Below, piece after piece: positions 1-10,890 of a stretch of DNA of 64,000 nucleotides. Both the position numbers and the translations under genes were made by a program. The notes below the pieces were generated by a model. It did not search any database. It saw only the letters and a list, made by a program, of their open reading frames with translations, and was not told the DNA's origin. This DNA comes from Apodemus sylvaticus. Its lineage: Eukaryota; Chordata; Mammalia; Rodentia; Muridae. How positions within the stretch are numbered: the first letter of the stretch is position 1; every line of letters begins with the position of its first letter. The stretch spans positions 7,187,501 to 7,251,500 of the forward strand of contig NC_067480.1 of the NCBI RefSeq assembly GCF_947179515.1. The letters run 5' to 3'.

Positions 1-261
1 TGCTGGGAACCAAGAGCAGCCATCCTCATCTTTGTGTGTGACGGGGTCCAAACTCAGATCCCCATGCTTACACAGCAGATACAATTACCCACGGAGCTGA
101 CTCCCCGGCCGCAGCACTCTGGGGTTCTGGGACTGATCCTGAGAACATTACAAGAAAGTGTTCCACCACTGAGCGACACTCTCAGCCTTGGATGTTCTAG
201 GTTCTGAGCTGGCAAAGAGCATCTGGTATTTAGTTCCCATGGTTACACAGGAAAGGCTGTG

Positions 262-795
262 TTTCATGTTCATTGTCTCACTATATAGACCTGCCTGGCC
301 TGGAACTTGCTATGTAGACCAGTGTCCTGGCTGGTTTTGTGTGTCAACTTGACGCAGGCTGGAGTTGTCACAGAGAAAGGAGCCTCCCTTGAGGAAATGC
401 CTCCATGAGATGCAGCTGTAAGGCATTGTCTCAATTAGTGATCAAGCTGGAGGGCCCCTTGTGGGTGGTGCCATCCCTGGGCTGGTAGTTCTGGGTTCTA
501 TAAAAAAGCAAGCTGAGGAAGCCAGGGGAAGCAAGCCAGTAAGTAACATCCCTCCATGGCTTCTGCATCAGCTCCTGCCTCCAGGTTCCTGCCCTCTGTG
601 AGTTCCTGTCCTGACTTCCATTGGTGATGAACAGCAATGTGGAAGTGTAAGCTGAATAAATCCTTTCCTCCTCAGCTTGCTTCTTGGTCATGATGTCTGT
701 GCAGGAATAGAAACCCTAAGACAACCAAGGATGAGCTCAAACTCACTGAGTTCCTCCTACCTTTGCCTCCAGAGTACTGGAATTAAAAGCAGGTC
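262..795 (-). repeat. B1 SINE, split by an LTR
   Basis: Bases 262-322 and 724-795 are two parts of one antisense B1: the part reading tatgtagaccag before the LTR continues after it as gagctcaaactcactgag and ends in a degraded version of the usual tgctgggattaaaggc segment. The LTR at 323-723 sits exactly between them. The B1 is strongly diverged, as expected if it is older than the LTR. Confidence 0.7.
323..723 (+). mobile_element. ORR1-type MaLR solo LTR
   Basis: A non-autonomous LTR of the ERVL-MaLR class. It begins with TGTCCTGGCTGG and ends with CTAAGACA, as ORR1 LTRs do, and contains the typical internal blocks (tgtcaacttgac near the start, a tataaa-like box near 497, and a polyadenylation signal aataaa at 655-660). 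It is flanked by a 5-bp direct repeat with one mismatch (accag at 318-322, accaa at 724-728), the size expected for this class. No internal retroviral region is attached, so it is a solo LTR. Confidence 0.85.
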
Positions 796-1419
796 CACTA
801 TGCCCTTAGAGACTGAATTTCTTAAATCTGGAAAAAAAAAATAGACGTTGTGTAAATTTAGCTAGTTACTGATCAGATTCACTCTCATCAAGGTACATAT
901 ATTGCATCCCACATACAAGCTGTCAAAGTGTCAGTTAAAGTGGTATAACATGAATCAAGAGTTCGATGATACATAAATGTCTCATTTTTTTCTCATTTTC
1001 CTTTCATTTGAAATTAGCATGTCCAATAGTGATTGACGTTGTACAGTTTCCCCTTAAATTAAAATTTTTAAATGTGCGAATCCAGGCTGACACACCTGGA
1101 GGGGAGTGGTTATCCTCTCATGTGCAAAAAGTATGTATTTTTGTCCTTTGTTTGAAAAAAAAATTCTCAGCAACTGGCAATGCAGTTTCCAGATTTATCC
1201 TGAAATTTGTAAAGCCTCATCTAAGTTATTTGGGCAGGATAAATATGGAAACCTCCATTCAGCTTTACAAATGGTTAGGCCTCTTCCCTCCTGCGTTATG
1301 CTGACGGGGCATGTTCTGACAGGAAACTCGGGGTGGGCTGCTACCCAGAGCCTTTAAGAGAGCTTATGAAGATATTCAGTCAGGGTGGATTGGAGGAGGG
1401 AGAACAGATAAACATGCAG

Positions 1420-1815
1420 AAGAGCTCTCTCTTTCTCTCTTCCTCTCTCTGTCTCTCTGTCTCTGTCTCTGTCTGTCTCTCTGTCTTTGTCTCTGTCTCT
1501 GTGTTTCCATTTCTCTCTGTTTCTGTCTCTGTCTCTCAATCTTTGTCTGTATCTCTCTCTGTCTCTCTGTGTCTGTCTCTCTCTGTATCTCTGTCTCTAT
1601 TTCTGTCTCTGTGTCTCTGTCTTTCTGTCTTTATCTTTGTCTCTCTGTGTCTCTGTCTTTGTGTCTCTGTCTCTGTGTCTCTGTCTTTGTGTCTCTGTCT
1701 CTGTGTCTCTGTCTCTCTGCCTTTCTGTCTGTCTCTCTGTCTTTGTCTTTCTGTGTCTATCTCTCTCTGTGTCTCTGTTTCTCTGTCTCTGTCTCTCTGT
1801 CTGTCTGTCTCTCTC
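1420..1815. repeat. CT/GT-rich simple repeat, (CTCTGT)n-like
   Basis: Nearly 400 bases made almost entirely of imperfect tctctg/tctgtc/tttgtc units. It joins the antisense B1 that follows at the end where that element's A-tail should be, so it probably grew from the tail. Open frames on both strands here (Ser/Leu/Val/Cys-rich on +, Arg/Asp/Thr/Glu-rich on -) are translations of the repeat and not genes. Confidence 0.95.
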
Positions 1816-1942
1816 ACTGTGTAGTCCAGGCTGACCTGGAACGTTCTACATAGAGGAAGTTAGTCATGAACTCACAGAGGTCAGCCTGCCTCTGTCTCCC
1901 AGATGCTGGGATTAAAGCCATGCTTAACCATGCCCAGGCTGG
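1816..1942 (-). repeat. B1 SINE (diverged)
   Basis: Antisense B1: gtgtagtccaggctgacctg, then the catgaactcacagag block and gatgctgggattaaagcc. Its tail end faces the CT/GT tract. Confidence 0.8.
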
Positions 1943-2205
1943 GGCTTCTCTTCTTGAAGCATCTTCCTGCTCCATCCTCTGGAAGCATCTTCGTAGTAGA
2001 CTTGCAAGGCCATTCGCTCATCCATCCATATCAACACGTAGCTCCAGGATTGTGAGAATACACTTGTGTCTTCTATACAATGTCAGAATGGCTTTTTTTT
2101 TCTAGCAGCAAGTTTATAAGCTATATCTGCCTCTTTTGCTGAAATTTACCAAGTAATATCCATGCTTCTTGTTAGCATTACCATTGGCCACGATAGCTTT
2201 TTGTT

Positions 2206-2385
2206 TTAAGATTTATTTATTTATTATATATAAGTACACTGTAGCTGACTTCAGACACACCAGAAGAAGGTGTCAGATCTCATTACAGATGGTTGTGAGC
2301 CACCATGTGGTTGCTGGGAATTGAACTCAGGACCTCTGGAAGAGCAGTCAGTGCTCTTAACCGCTGAGCCATCTTCCCGCCCCCT
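2206..2385 (-). repeat. B2 SINE
   Basis: Antisense B2. It reads the inverse of the polyadenylation-rich tail (agatttatttatttatta), then ttcagacacaccagaagaag, gggaattgaactcaggacc (the inverted B box) and ccgctgagccatcttcccg. Short repeats of atagcttt lie on both sides (near 2,195 and 2,387). Confidence 0.9.
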
Positions 2386-2603
2386 AATAGCTTTATTCTA
2401 TTCAGGTACCGCATGCATATATTTATGTTACGGAATGGATGCAAACTGTTAGAGAGGCTGCAGAATTCAAAGAGGACTTGCTGGAGGAAGAAAGGTGATA
2501 CCCGTGAAAGATCATGCAGGTCATGAGCTAGACCTGGACTCAGCGAGAGCTGCTGGGGCTCATGGAACTAGACTGGCTGCAGAGTACTGGGCTGATGTGG
2601 GAT

Positions 2604-3003
2604 TTCTTAGTTAAGGTTCCATTGCTGTGATACAACACCATGATCAAAAGCAACCTGGAGAGTAAAGGGTTTACCTATCCTATAGCTCTCAGGTCACATC
2701 CGTCATCAGGGGCAGGCCAGCCATGAACCCAGAGTCAGGAGCTGAAGCAGGGGCGTGAAGTCGCCCCGCTTACTGGCTTGCTCATCCTGTTTTCTTTCTT
2801 CTAGTATCCAGGACCACCGGCCTAGAGGTGGCCCCACCTACAGTGATCTGGAGCCTTAATCATTAATCAGTCATTGATCATTAATCAAGAAAAGCTCCCA
2901 AGGACTTGCCAGTAGACAATTCAGATGGAGGCATTTTGTCAGTTGCATTGTCTTCCCAAATGACTCTACTTTGTGTCAAGTTGACGAAAACAAACAAAGC
3001 ACC
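2604..3003 (-). mobile_element. ORR1/MaLR-type LTR
   Basis: Antisense MaLR LTR. It opens with ttcttagttaaggttcc and attgctgtgatacaacacca (the inverse of the typical ORR1 3' end) and closes with gtgtcaagttgac (the inverse of the 5' end). The middle has the usual inverted ggaccacc...ggccccacc blocks. Ends are worn and no target-site duplication is clear. Confidence 0.75.
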
Positions 3004-4429
3004 CAGCTGCTATAGATAATGTATCAAGCAATAGGACAATGGTAAGCAGACCTGGGAACTAGAGTTCTCCACCTATTGATCTCTCAATGCGCACATCATA
3101 GGGTTGGATCATAGGTTGATGGGGTTGTAGTCACCACAGTGTTGTGTGCCCTTATTTTTATGGGTTCTAGATGAGGGTGTTTTATCTCTTACTGGTCTGG
3201 TATTCTTGGAAAGCTCACAGGCTTGTCTTTCTGATATGGTTTTAATACACACCTGTCTGTTTCTGAAGTTCGCCCGTGACTCTTTTTAAGGTATCTGAGT
3301 ATGCTAACTGTTTATGCTTCATGGTTTGTGTTGGACAAATGGTGGTACCTACATGTATAGATATGATGTAGAATCAATGGTGCCTTCACGTTTGTACCCA
3401 TCCGAGCTTTCGAAGGCGTGAATCATGTTATCCGTCTTGTTCACCCAAAGGTGTATAAGCACTGCCCAAGGACATTCTCAGAGAGCTGACCCCTGTCCAT
3501 TACGGATCTCCTTTCGGGGTACAAAGGAACACTGCTTCAAGTACAGAGTGCTGATGACTAGAAGCAGGAAAATTGCAGGTATGTTCTCCTGTGTCCTGGT
3601 GGGTTTTGTTTTTCTAGTGTCTTGGAGAATCCAACTGCTTCCTTCCTTGAGCCTCCCAAATAGCATTCTCTCTGTATCAAAGGACCCGAAGAAACCCTCT
3701 ACAGCAGCCTGTGACCAGCCTTCCAGTGGACCACTGGATGGCTGCTGCAGCCCCATCCCCCACAGCGCTAGCGAGTTTAAATAGAAAATGGCTTCTGTGC
3801 TTTCCCGCTTTTTGTTTATACAGAAATCATCCTTCCTAAGGGGACCCCAGGTACTTGCCAAAGACTCAGGTCTTGATCAATACATAGCCTTCCGTCCTAT
3901 GCCTGTTAATTCTAGGACCGAGTCTGCTTACAGAGCTTAGCACCAACCTTCCCATGAAGAAGCAGGACATCTCTGGGCGTCATCTATCTGATATCCATCA
4001 GTTTGTCCCCTCCGATGCCTCATCAGCATCTTCTTCCCCTGTGCGCTGTGTGAAGCCGGCTCACCTCACCCTAGCAGAGATCCTGGTAATTCTGCTGGCT
4101 GGCTGCCTGATAGCCCCATGGGCATGGCCAAGCAGTACACGTGAGAAGACAAAACAGCTGGGGAGAGCATGGGCACCACCTCTGTGTTCACAGCCTGGCT
4201 GGACCACTTAATCGCATCTGCAAGTTTTCAATAGTCTTCTTGGTTCAAAATGACCTTGTTCCTATTAATAAATAGTCCTGGTGGCAGAGGGCTTCGACAG
4301 TGCCCTAGAGAAAAACCCGTGTATGTGTAGGTAGACTGTGGAGCTTCAGGGAATGTGGGCAGTTACTGCCTTCCCTGGGCTCATGATAATCTGGTTCTGA
4401 TGGAAGAATAGCTATTTCTTCAAAAATAT

Positions 4430-4675
4430 TTTAAAATTACACTTATGTGCGTGCATGTATGTATTGTGTGTGACTGCATGTGTGTGTGTGTGTATACTGC
4501 TTCACCCCAAACACAATGCTTCCCTTTTTTAACGTGGAGGTCAGGGATCAATTTAAGATAGCCTCTTCACTTAAGAGAGCCTCCTCTTTCTACCATGTGA
4601 GTTCTGGGATGAAGTCAGGGTGATCAGGATCAGAGGCAAGTGCCTTTGACCACTGAGCCATCCCACTGTCCCCAA
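4430..4675 (-). repeat. B3/B4-like SINE remnant
   Basis: A TG-rich segment followed by accatgtgagttctgggatg and ttgaccactgagccatccc resembles the antisense end of B3/B4 family SINEs. Divergence is high and the boundaries are uncertain. Confidence 0.5.
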
Positions 4676-5326
4676 GTGATTGTTTTCTTTGTGCTATGGC
4701 TTCTTTGTTTGTGACACTTGAGAGTAGTAATACCTAAAACCCACAGGAGGATCAGTTTGCCTTGGGCGGACTGAAGTGGAAACTTCTAGTTTTTTGGAAA
4801 GTCAATTGTATCGGACGTCGTTTTGCCAGGGCAAACACACAAAGGAGCGTTTTCCTGAAATGAACATCTTTAGTGAAAGGATGTTTCACTGAGACAGACT
4901 TGCGTGCTGCGGCCAGAGCCATGCGGACACACGATGTTTGGAGGGAGGATAAGCAGGACTCAGTGGACTGTGAGAGGGCTTGTACAGCTAGCGCTACAAT
5001 GCTTCTCGGTCTTGTGTCTTCACTGGTCTTTGCTTTCCTGAGAGAAGCACAGTGGAGAACTTCTCCTGGAGTCCCTCTTTGCCCAGGTCTCTCCTGCCGA
5101 CTCGTGCCGATTTCACTGAGGCCTGACTGTCTTTGCTAGGTCGTGCTACCACCGCTGTCATCCTGACACGACTGAACTGGACTGCTGGTATACCCGTGAA
5201 GTGTTTGTAGGCAGACCAAGCTGCTGACCTGTGAACCAAACTGCTGATTTCCTGACAACGCAGACAGCATCTGCTCCAAAGAACCATTTCTAAACAGGCC
5301 CACTTTCCTAATAACTTTTCTTTTCT

Positions 5327-5513
5327 TTTAAAAGGATTTATTGATAAATTATATGAGTACACTGTATCTGTCTTCAGACACACCAGAAGAAGGCATCTGA
5401 TCTCATTACAGATGGTTGTGAGCCACTTTGTAGCCATTGGGAACTGAACTCAGGACCTCTGGAAGATCAGTTAGTGCTCTTAACTGCTGAGACACCTCTC
5501 CAGCCCCAGCCCG
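5327..5513 (-). repeat. B2 SINE with 18-bp target-site duplication
   Basis: Near-complete antisense B2, ending in ctgagacacctctccagccc. It is bounded by the direct repeat taataacttttcttttct at 5,309-5,326 and 5,514-5,531, a clean L1-type target-site duplication. Confidence 0.95.
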
Positions 5514-5603
5514 TAATAACTTTTCTTTTCTACTACCTCTGGTGGGTGGTGGGCTAGAAGGGAGGTTAAAGGGTTAAAGAACTGATATTAAAAGTAGGGT
5601 TTT

Positions 5604-5757
5604 GGCAGGGTGGTGGTGGCGCATGCCTTTAATCCCAGCACTTAGGAGGCAGAGGAAGGCAGATTTCTGAGTTGGAGGCCAGCCTGGTTTACAGAGTGAG
5701 TTCCAGGATAGCCAGGGCTACACAGAGAAACCCTGTCTCAAAAAAAAAAAAAAAAAA
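5604..5757 (+). repeat. B1 SINE with target-site duplication
   Basis: Full-length Mus-type B1 running from its promoter end (tggtggcgcatgcctttaat) through ccagcctggtttacagag to a run of A. The flanks are aaagtagggtttt (5,591-5,603) and aaagtaaggtttt (5,758-5,770), with one mismatch. Confidence 0.95.
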
Positions 5758-5984
5758 AAAGTAAGGTTTTAAAAAATGAAAGTTATAGTGGACTCATTTG
5801 CTACTTCTACCATCCAAATCAGTAAATCCAATCACCTGCTGACTTGTTTGCAACTTTACAAATCAAAATATCCAATTTTACTGCTCAATGGGAAATGAAA
5901 TCCTACAGCACCTTCTTTGCCTATATGCAAGTTCATACAGGAAGCTGACTTCCTGGCTAAGTTTAATAAGTGATTTATAGTAGT

Positions 5985-6145
5985 TATTTTTATTTTTTGT
6001 ACCTTGGTGCTTTGCCTGCACATGTGTCTGTGTGAGGGTTTTGGATCCCCTGGAACTGAAGGTGCAGACAGTTGTGAGCTGCCATGTGGGTGCTGGGAAT
6101 TGAGCCCCAGTCCTCTGGAAGAGCAGCCAGTACTCTCCAGCCTCC
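5985..6145 (-). repeat. B3 SINE
   Basis: Antisense B3-type element: tgccatgtgggtgctgggaa, then ttgagccccagtcctctgg and agagcagccagtactct. The tail side is TG-rich. It abuts an older MaLR-like remnant. Confidence 0.7.
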
Positions 6146-6157
6146 AGAAGGCTTGAG

Positions 6158-6415
6158 CTTACTGTTTTCTTTTGCTATGTCAGAGCCTGAGACCAGATAA
6201 CTTATAAACAATTCAAGTTCGTTCAGCGCTGGCAACATTGTAGCATGGTAGAGGCATCATGTCTGCAGACAGAGTGAGCGTGGCTCTCAACAGCTTCTTA
6301 TAAAGCCATTGCACCTCATCTAATCCTAACTACCACCTCCACAAAACATTAACACAGACTTGCGCATCAAGCCTCCAACAGGAACTTTTGGGGCCAAATT
6401 CACACTCCAGGTTGA
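6158..6415 (-). mobile_element. Old MaLR LTR remnant (MLT1/MST-like)
   Basis: Segments such as agaccagataacttataaac, ttataaagccattgcacctc and gggccaaattcacactcc follow the order seen in old mammalian MaLR LTRs read in antisense. Highly diverged; the subfamily is not assignable by eye. Confidence 0.45.
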
Positions 6416-7120
6416 GCTAGCTTACTATCCTACTGTTCATTAAACCTGAAATTCTTAGCACATTTATCTCTGAACCTGTGAGTTTTCTCAGTACAATCCC
6501 GAGGGACAGTGGAGCATATGGGTAAGCAGAGTAAGACGTGCCACACAGGATTCACGGGGCAGAGCAGTCTGCCCTGCTGATTTTGTTTTCACACCGTGTC
6601 CATGGGACCCCTGTGCCCAGCGTTCCAATGGCCCCACGAGGCTAGAGTTCGGGGGACTCCAACTAATGAGAAGAGAAAGGGGTTGGATCTGTGACTGAGT
6701 AGTCAGTGGGGACTTTACCAACTCTGTCTTTGGAACAAGAAACTGCCTGCCCGTTCTGGTGAGCACACGGAGAGGTGTGAGCACCGGGGAACAGGACACG
6801 GTGTCTGTTTTATTACCTCCCTCACTGCGTTGCTTCCCTGGGTAACCAGTTCCTTATGCTGCAAACACTGTCCGGTAGGGAGAGATGGGGCCAGCCCATC
6901 CAGAGTTCCTCCTATATCCATTCCCAGAAGCTGATGAAAGCGTGTCAGCAAGACATACAACTATCACAAAGCAAAATAAAACACTTCATTTGGGGGCAAT
7001 GTTTCTGCTGTCCTGGTAACAAAACACAGGCAAACGTAAAAGATTCAAAACATGAGCTATAATATCTAACACCCTGACGTGTCTGCTAAATGCCCGTGTT
7101 TGTGTATTTAAGAATAACAG

Positions 7121-7245
7121 TGGGTGTTAATTCCAGCACTTGGGAGGCAGAGGCAGGGGGATCTCTGACTTAGGCCGGCTTGGTCGGCAGAGTGAGTTCC
7201 AGGACTGCCAGGGCTACAAAGAGAAACCCTGTCTTGGCAAACAAG
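7121..7245 (+). repeat. B1 SINE, 5' truncated
   Basis: Starts inside the element at ttccagcacttgggaggcag and continues to gagaaaccctgtctt. The region corresponding to the Pol III A box is missing. Confidence 0.85.
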
Positions 7246-8000
7246 AAAGAATGAATAGCACTGTATAGCAAACATAAGACTCATGATCTTGTTTAGTTCT
7301 TGATCCAGCGTGGTCCCAGGGTGGCCCTTTGTGATACTGAGACTATGGCATAGTTTACATTAGCTAAGGCACAGGACCTAAAGAGCCAGGCAGGTAACAG
7401 TGGAGACCAGTGACCAGTGACAGATTTTGTTCTCTTTTTCATAATATCTTGTGTCATAAGAGACTGCCCCCAAAGGCAACTACCACACTTCATTACGTTC
7501 AGCCCTGCACCTCTTAATGGCTATGTGAAATTTGGCAATTTATGCGTCTGATAAATAGTCTTCAAGTGAATGTACAAACGAGCATGCGATGAAGTTACCT
7601 TCTTCAGGTCTTCTGTCCCAGCTCTATTGGAAAGAGTTAAACAAAAAGAAAAGTGGTCATGTTTTCAGTGGGGGCAGACACGAAAATGCATCAGCTTGAT
7701 CTGAGACATCCTTGCCTTGAGGGATGTACATTACTCATACAGTGACCACACAGCCTGCGCTGCCCCGGCCAGGTCTGGGTCGTGCCTGTGATCCCTGTAA
7801 TTATGCCGTCATAAATGTTCCATGCTCTGGATGGTAAATTGCATCATAGAGAAAACTGCTTCTAGACAGAAAGTGGAAGGTGTCAGATATGGGGTCCCCA
7901 GAACATGGGGAGCAGACGAGGAGAACCAACCCTCCTTAAAATCTGTTTCTGCTCCCAAGTTCTAGGGGATGTTTAAATGCAAATTTATTCTAAAGTTAAA

Positions 8001-8107
8001 GCTGAGTGTGGTGGCGTACTATCAGCATCCCAGCACTAAGGAGGCTGAGGCAGGAGGATGGCAAATGGAAGGCCAGACTGGATACATAGGGAGATCCCAT
8101 CTCAAGT
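8001..8107 (+). repeat. Old B1/PB1-like SINE
   Basis: gctgagtgtggtggcgtac, then catcccagcactaaggagg and ctgaggcaggagg, ending atcccatctcaa. Divergence is well above that of the neighbouring Mus-type B1s, which suggests an old B1 or proto-B1. Confidence 0.7.
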
Positions 8108-8271
8108 GCCCCACCTTACCTCTATTTCATAAAACTCGCTTAGTGCTCAATAAATGTATTCTGTCATAATGATTTCCTTCGCTATATTAATCACCCAATA
8201 CAAGCCATTTTTTCTTCTTCTTATTTATTATGTTATTGTTAATTTTTAAAATAAATTTTGTTGTCATTGTT

Positions 8272-8411
8272 TTTCAAAACAGGTGTCTATGTAACAGAGA
8301 CCTGGCTATCCTGGATTCACTTTGTAGACCAGGCTGGCCTTGAACTCACAGATCTGGTTGCCTCTGTCTCCTGAGTGCTGGGATTAAAGGCATGCAGTAT
8401 CATGCCCAGCT
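8272..8411 (-). repeat. B1 SINE
   Basis: Antisense B1: tgtagaccaggctggccttg, then tgagtgctgggattaaagg, to catgcccagc. The T-rich start is the inverse of the A-tail. Confidence 0.9.
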
Positions 8412-8467
8412 TATTTTTTTTATTTATGTATATGTCTCTTGTACATGAGTGTATGCCTTGTGTGTTA

Positions 8468-8676
8468 CAAGGTCAGGAAGAGGAGGAGAAAAGATGAAAA
8501 GGAGGAAGAGGAGAAGAAAGAAGAGGAAGAGGAAAGAGAGGAGGAAAAGGAAGAAATGGAGGAGGAAAAGGAGGAAGAGGAGGAAGAGGAGGAGGAAGAG
8601 GAGGAGGAAGAGGAGGAAGAGGAAGAACAGAAGGAAGAGGAGGAGAGGGAGGAACAGGAGGAGCAGGAGGAGGAGA
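8468..8676. repeat. Homopurine tract, (GGA/GAA)n
   Basis: About 210 bases in which almost every + strand base is G or A. Forward frames translate as Glu-rich or Arg/Lys-rich strings and the reverse as Leu/Phe- or Ser-rich strings, so the open frames here are artefacts. Such tracts can form intramolecular triplexes. Confidence 0.95.
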
Positions 8677-8726
8677 TGATATTGTATCCCCCAGAACTGG
8701 AATTGTGGATGGTTGTAAATCTCTGG

Positions 8727-8904
8727 GGAGAGGTCAGGGATGAGGCTGGCTTGGTGGTTAAGAGCATTGACTGTTCTTCCACAGGGTCTGGGTTCAAATC
8801 CCATGGAAGCTCACAACTGTCTGTAACTCCAAGATCTGACACCCTCACCCAGACATGCAGGCAAAACGCCAATGCATAGCAAATAAAAATAAATACATTT
8901 AAAA
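8727..8904 (+). repeat. B2-family SINE with 10-bp target-site duplication
   Basis: tRNA-derived SINE with an A-box-like tggtggttaagagc, a B box gggttcaaatccc and an A-rich tail containing aataaa-type motifs. The repeat aaatctctgg flanks it at 8,717-8,726 and 8,905-8,914. It lies directly after the purine tract and its short spacer. Confidence 0.9.
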
Positions 8905-9181
8905 AAATCTCTGGACATGGGTGCTAGGTGTGGAATGCTGGTAACTCCGGAAGAGCCGTGAGCACCGACTCCAGCTTTAGCTCCTCATCTTCCAGACTGA
9001 TTTGTCTGGGAATGAACAGAGGTGGCCTACAATTCACCGAGGACCATCCCATATTGATAGTTAGCACTTGCAAGTTCATCTCAACCTTCAGATTCATAAA
9101 TCTGGGAGGTAGATTAGAACGTTATTACAGTCAGAGTCTCAGTTATATAGATGTAAAGAGCAAGACTGCGCTTACCACCCT

Positions 9182-9541
9182 AATTTTTTTTTTTTTTAGA
9201 TTTATTTATGCCGGACGTGGTGGCGCGCGCCTTTAATCCCAGCACTTGGGAGACAGAGGCAGGCAGATTTCTGAGTTCGAGGCCAGCCTGGTCTACAGAG
9301 TGAGTTCCAGGACAGCCAGGGATATACAGAGAAACCCTGTCTCGAAAAACATAAAACAAAAAACAAAGTTTTATTTATTTTGTGTCTATGAGTACACCAT
9401 TGCTGTCTTCAGACACACCAGAAGAAGGCATTGGATTCTATTACAAATGGTTGTGAGCCACTGTGTAGTTGCTGGGAATTGAACTCAGGACCTCTGGAAG
9501 AGCAGTCAGTGCTCTTAACCACCCAGCCATCTCTCTAGCCC
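9182..9541 (-). repeat. B2 SINE interrupted by a B1
   Basis: Antisense B2 whose tail (tttagatttattta) is at 9,182-9,209 and whose remainder (ttttatttattttgtgtc to ccagccatctctctagccc) is at 9,368-9,541. A + strand B1 sits between them, so the B2 is the older insertion. Confidence 0.9.
9210..9367 (+). repeat. B1 SINE inserted in a B2
   Basis: Young-looking, full-length Mus-type B1 (gccggacgtggtggcgcg to accctgtctcgaaaaac) inserted into the T-rich tail of the antisense B2. Both flanks carry a tttattta-type sequence, so the duplication cannot be delimited exactly. Confidence 0.95.
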
Positions 9542-9607
9542 TACAGGGTCCCATTTCTTGATTCACCAGGATGCTTATTTCATAAGTACCGTCTGCTAGG
9601 GAGCTTT

Positions 9608-9777
9608 TTTTGTTTGTTTGTTTTTTGTTTTTTTTGGTTTTTTGGATTTGTGTTTCTCTGTATAGCCCTGGCTGTCCTGGAATTCACTCTATAGACCAGG
9701 TTGGCCTTGAACTCAGAAATCTGCCTGCCTCGGCCTCCCAAGTGCTGGGATTACAGGCGTGTGCCACCACGCCCGGC
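9608..9777 (-). repeat. B1 SINE with 13-bp target-site duplication
   Basis: Antisense full-length B1, T-rich tail first, ending ccaccacgcccggc. Flanks are gctagggagcttt (9,595-9,607) and gctagggaacttt (9,778-9,790), with one mismatch. Confidence 0.95.
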
Positions 9778-9885
9778 GCTAGGGAACTTTCTAGACACAC
9801 ATTTTTCTAGTTTTGCTTTCTTCATTTTATATGTAAAAATGAACAGGAAAGTTGGCCAGAGTGCAAGAAGAAATGGTTACAGGAT

Positions 9886-10090
9886 ATGGGAGGCATGGCT
9901 CAGTGGTAAAGCAGGCTTACTGCTCTTGCAAAGGACCAGGGTTCGGGTCCCAGCACCCACACAAGGCAGGTCCCAAGTGCCTGTGACTCCTCCAGTTCCG
10001 TGGCACTTGCTACCCTCTGATCTCTGCATGTGTGTGCATGTACATGGTGCCCATAAACTCATGCAGACACACAAATATACACACAATAAA
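9886..10090 (+). repeat. B3 SINE
   Basis: Sense B3-type element: ggcatggctcagtggtaaag (A box region), gggttcgggtcccagc (B box region), tacatggtgcccataaactc, and an AATAAA-type tail. Confidence 0.8.
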
Positions 10091-10094
10091 TCAT

Positions 10095-10232
10095 CTGTTT
10101 TGTTTCTTTCCCCAGAGACAGGGTTTCTCTGCATAGCCCTGGCTGTCCTGGAAATCACTCTGTAGACCAGGCTGGCCTCGAACTCAGAACTCCCTCAGGC
10201 TCTTTGCCTCTTGAGGGCTGAGACTGGAGGCC
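10095..10232 (-). repeat. B1 SINE, truncated
   Basis: Antisense B1 from agagacagggtttctctgc to gaggctggcc-type sequence, followed by a scrambled remainder (cctcttgagggctgag). Inserted next to the tail of the B3 element. Confidence 0.8.
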
Positions 10233-10876
10233 ACCCCCACCCAGGCAAATCTTTTAAAACAAACAAATGAAAGAAATGGCTGTCGGTATCTGCATTTCTC
10301 TTACTTTGTGTGGTATCGGGGTTCATATCAACCCTGAACTGCATCCCGAGCCTTCACCTTTACCCCTGCTTTGAAGGGGTAGTAACTCCGTCAAAATAGA
10401 AACAAGCACTGGTTAGTCACAGCAAAAGCAGGCAGAAGGCAGCCTGAAGTACGTGGCAAAAACTGCAATGTTCTAAATCAAAAGCCTGACAATATAGCTA
10501 CACACGGGGCTGACCGAGGAAGGCAGAGAGTTTTCATTACGTTTCCTTATTTAACAACATGTTTTCTCTGTGCACCAAGCTTAGAGCCCCAGAACAGTGT
10601 TTAAATATAATTTAAAAAGAATTCGCACTTAGATTGCCAGAGGAAAGAAGTCCAAAATTTTAATTCCAGGGTTGGCAAGCATGCCAAAGCTTGCTACGGG
10701 AGTTGTTCAGTCAGTCCTGGAAAAAAAAAAGGCTCTTAGGATCACCTGGAAGCTATTCTAAATTACACAAGGTACCACTTGCATCCCGACCTATCCTCTC
10801 CCAACCCCCACCCCAGCGGCTGACACTTTGAAATTCTTGGTCCTCACCCCGGAAGAGGAGGTCATCCCAATATCGA

Positions 10877-10890
10877 CCACCAGGGGGCAC
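10877..10890 (+). promoter_or_regulatory. CTCF-type motif
   Basis: ccaccagggggcac fits the CTCF core consensus CCASYAGRKGGCRS at all 14 positions on the + strand, in sequence outside any recognised repeat, about 5 kb upstream of the Mtcl1 start codon. Binding is inferred from the motif only. Confidence 0.6.

Noticed and set aside
1333..1834. Ser/Leu/Cys/Val-rich and Arg/Asp-rich frames of 90-160 codons
   Set aside because: Direct translation of the CT/GT simple repeat.
8740..8800. tRNA-like A and B boxes
   Set aside because: They belong to the tRNA-derived head of a B2 SINE (as at 28,144 and 44,278). There is no intact cloverleaf or anticodon arm, so no tRNA gene is called.
8424..8879. Glu-rich, Lys/Arg-rich, Leu/Phe-rich and Ser-rich frames
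   Set aside because: Translation of the homopurine tract and neighbouring SINEs in different frames; not genes.
9701..10165. 154-codon + strand frame
   Set aside because: It runs through the B1 at 9,608-9,777, the B3 and the next B1; SINE-derived.
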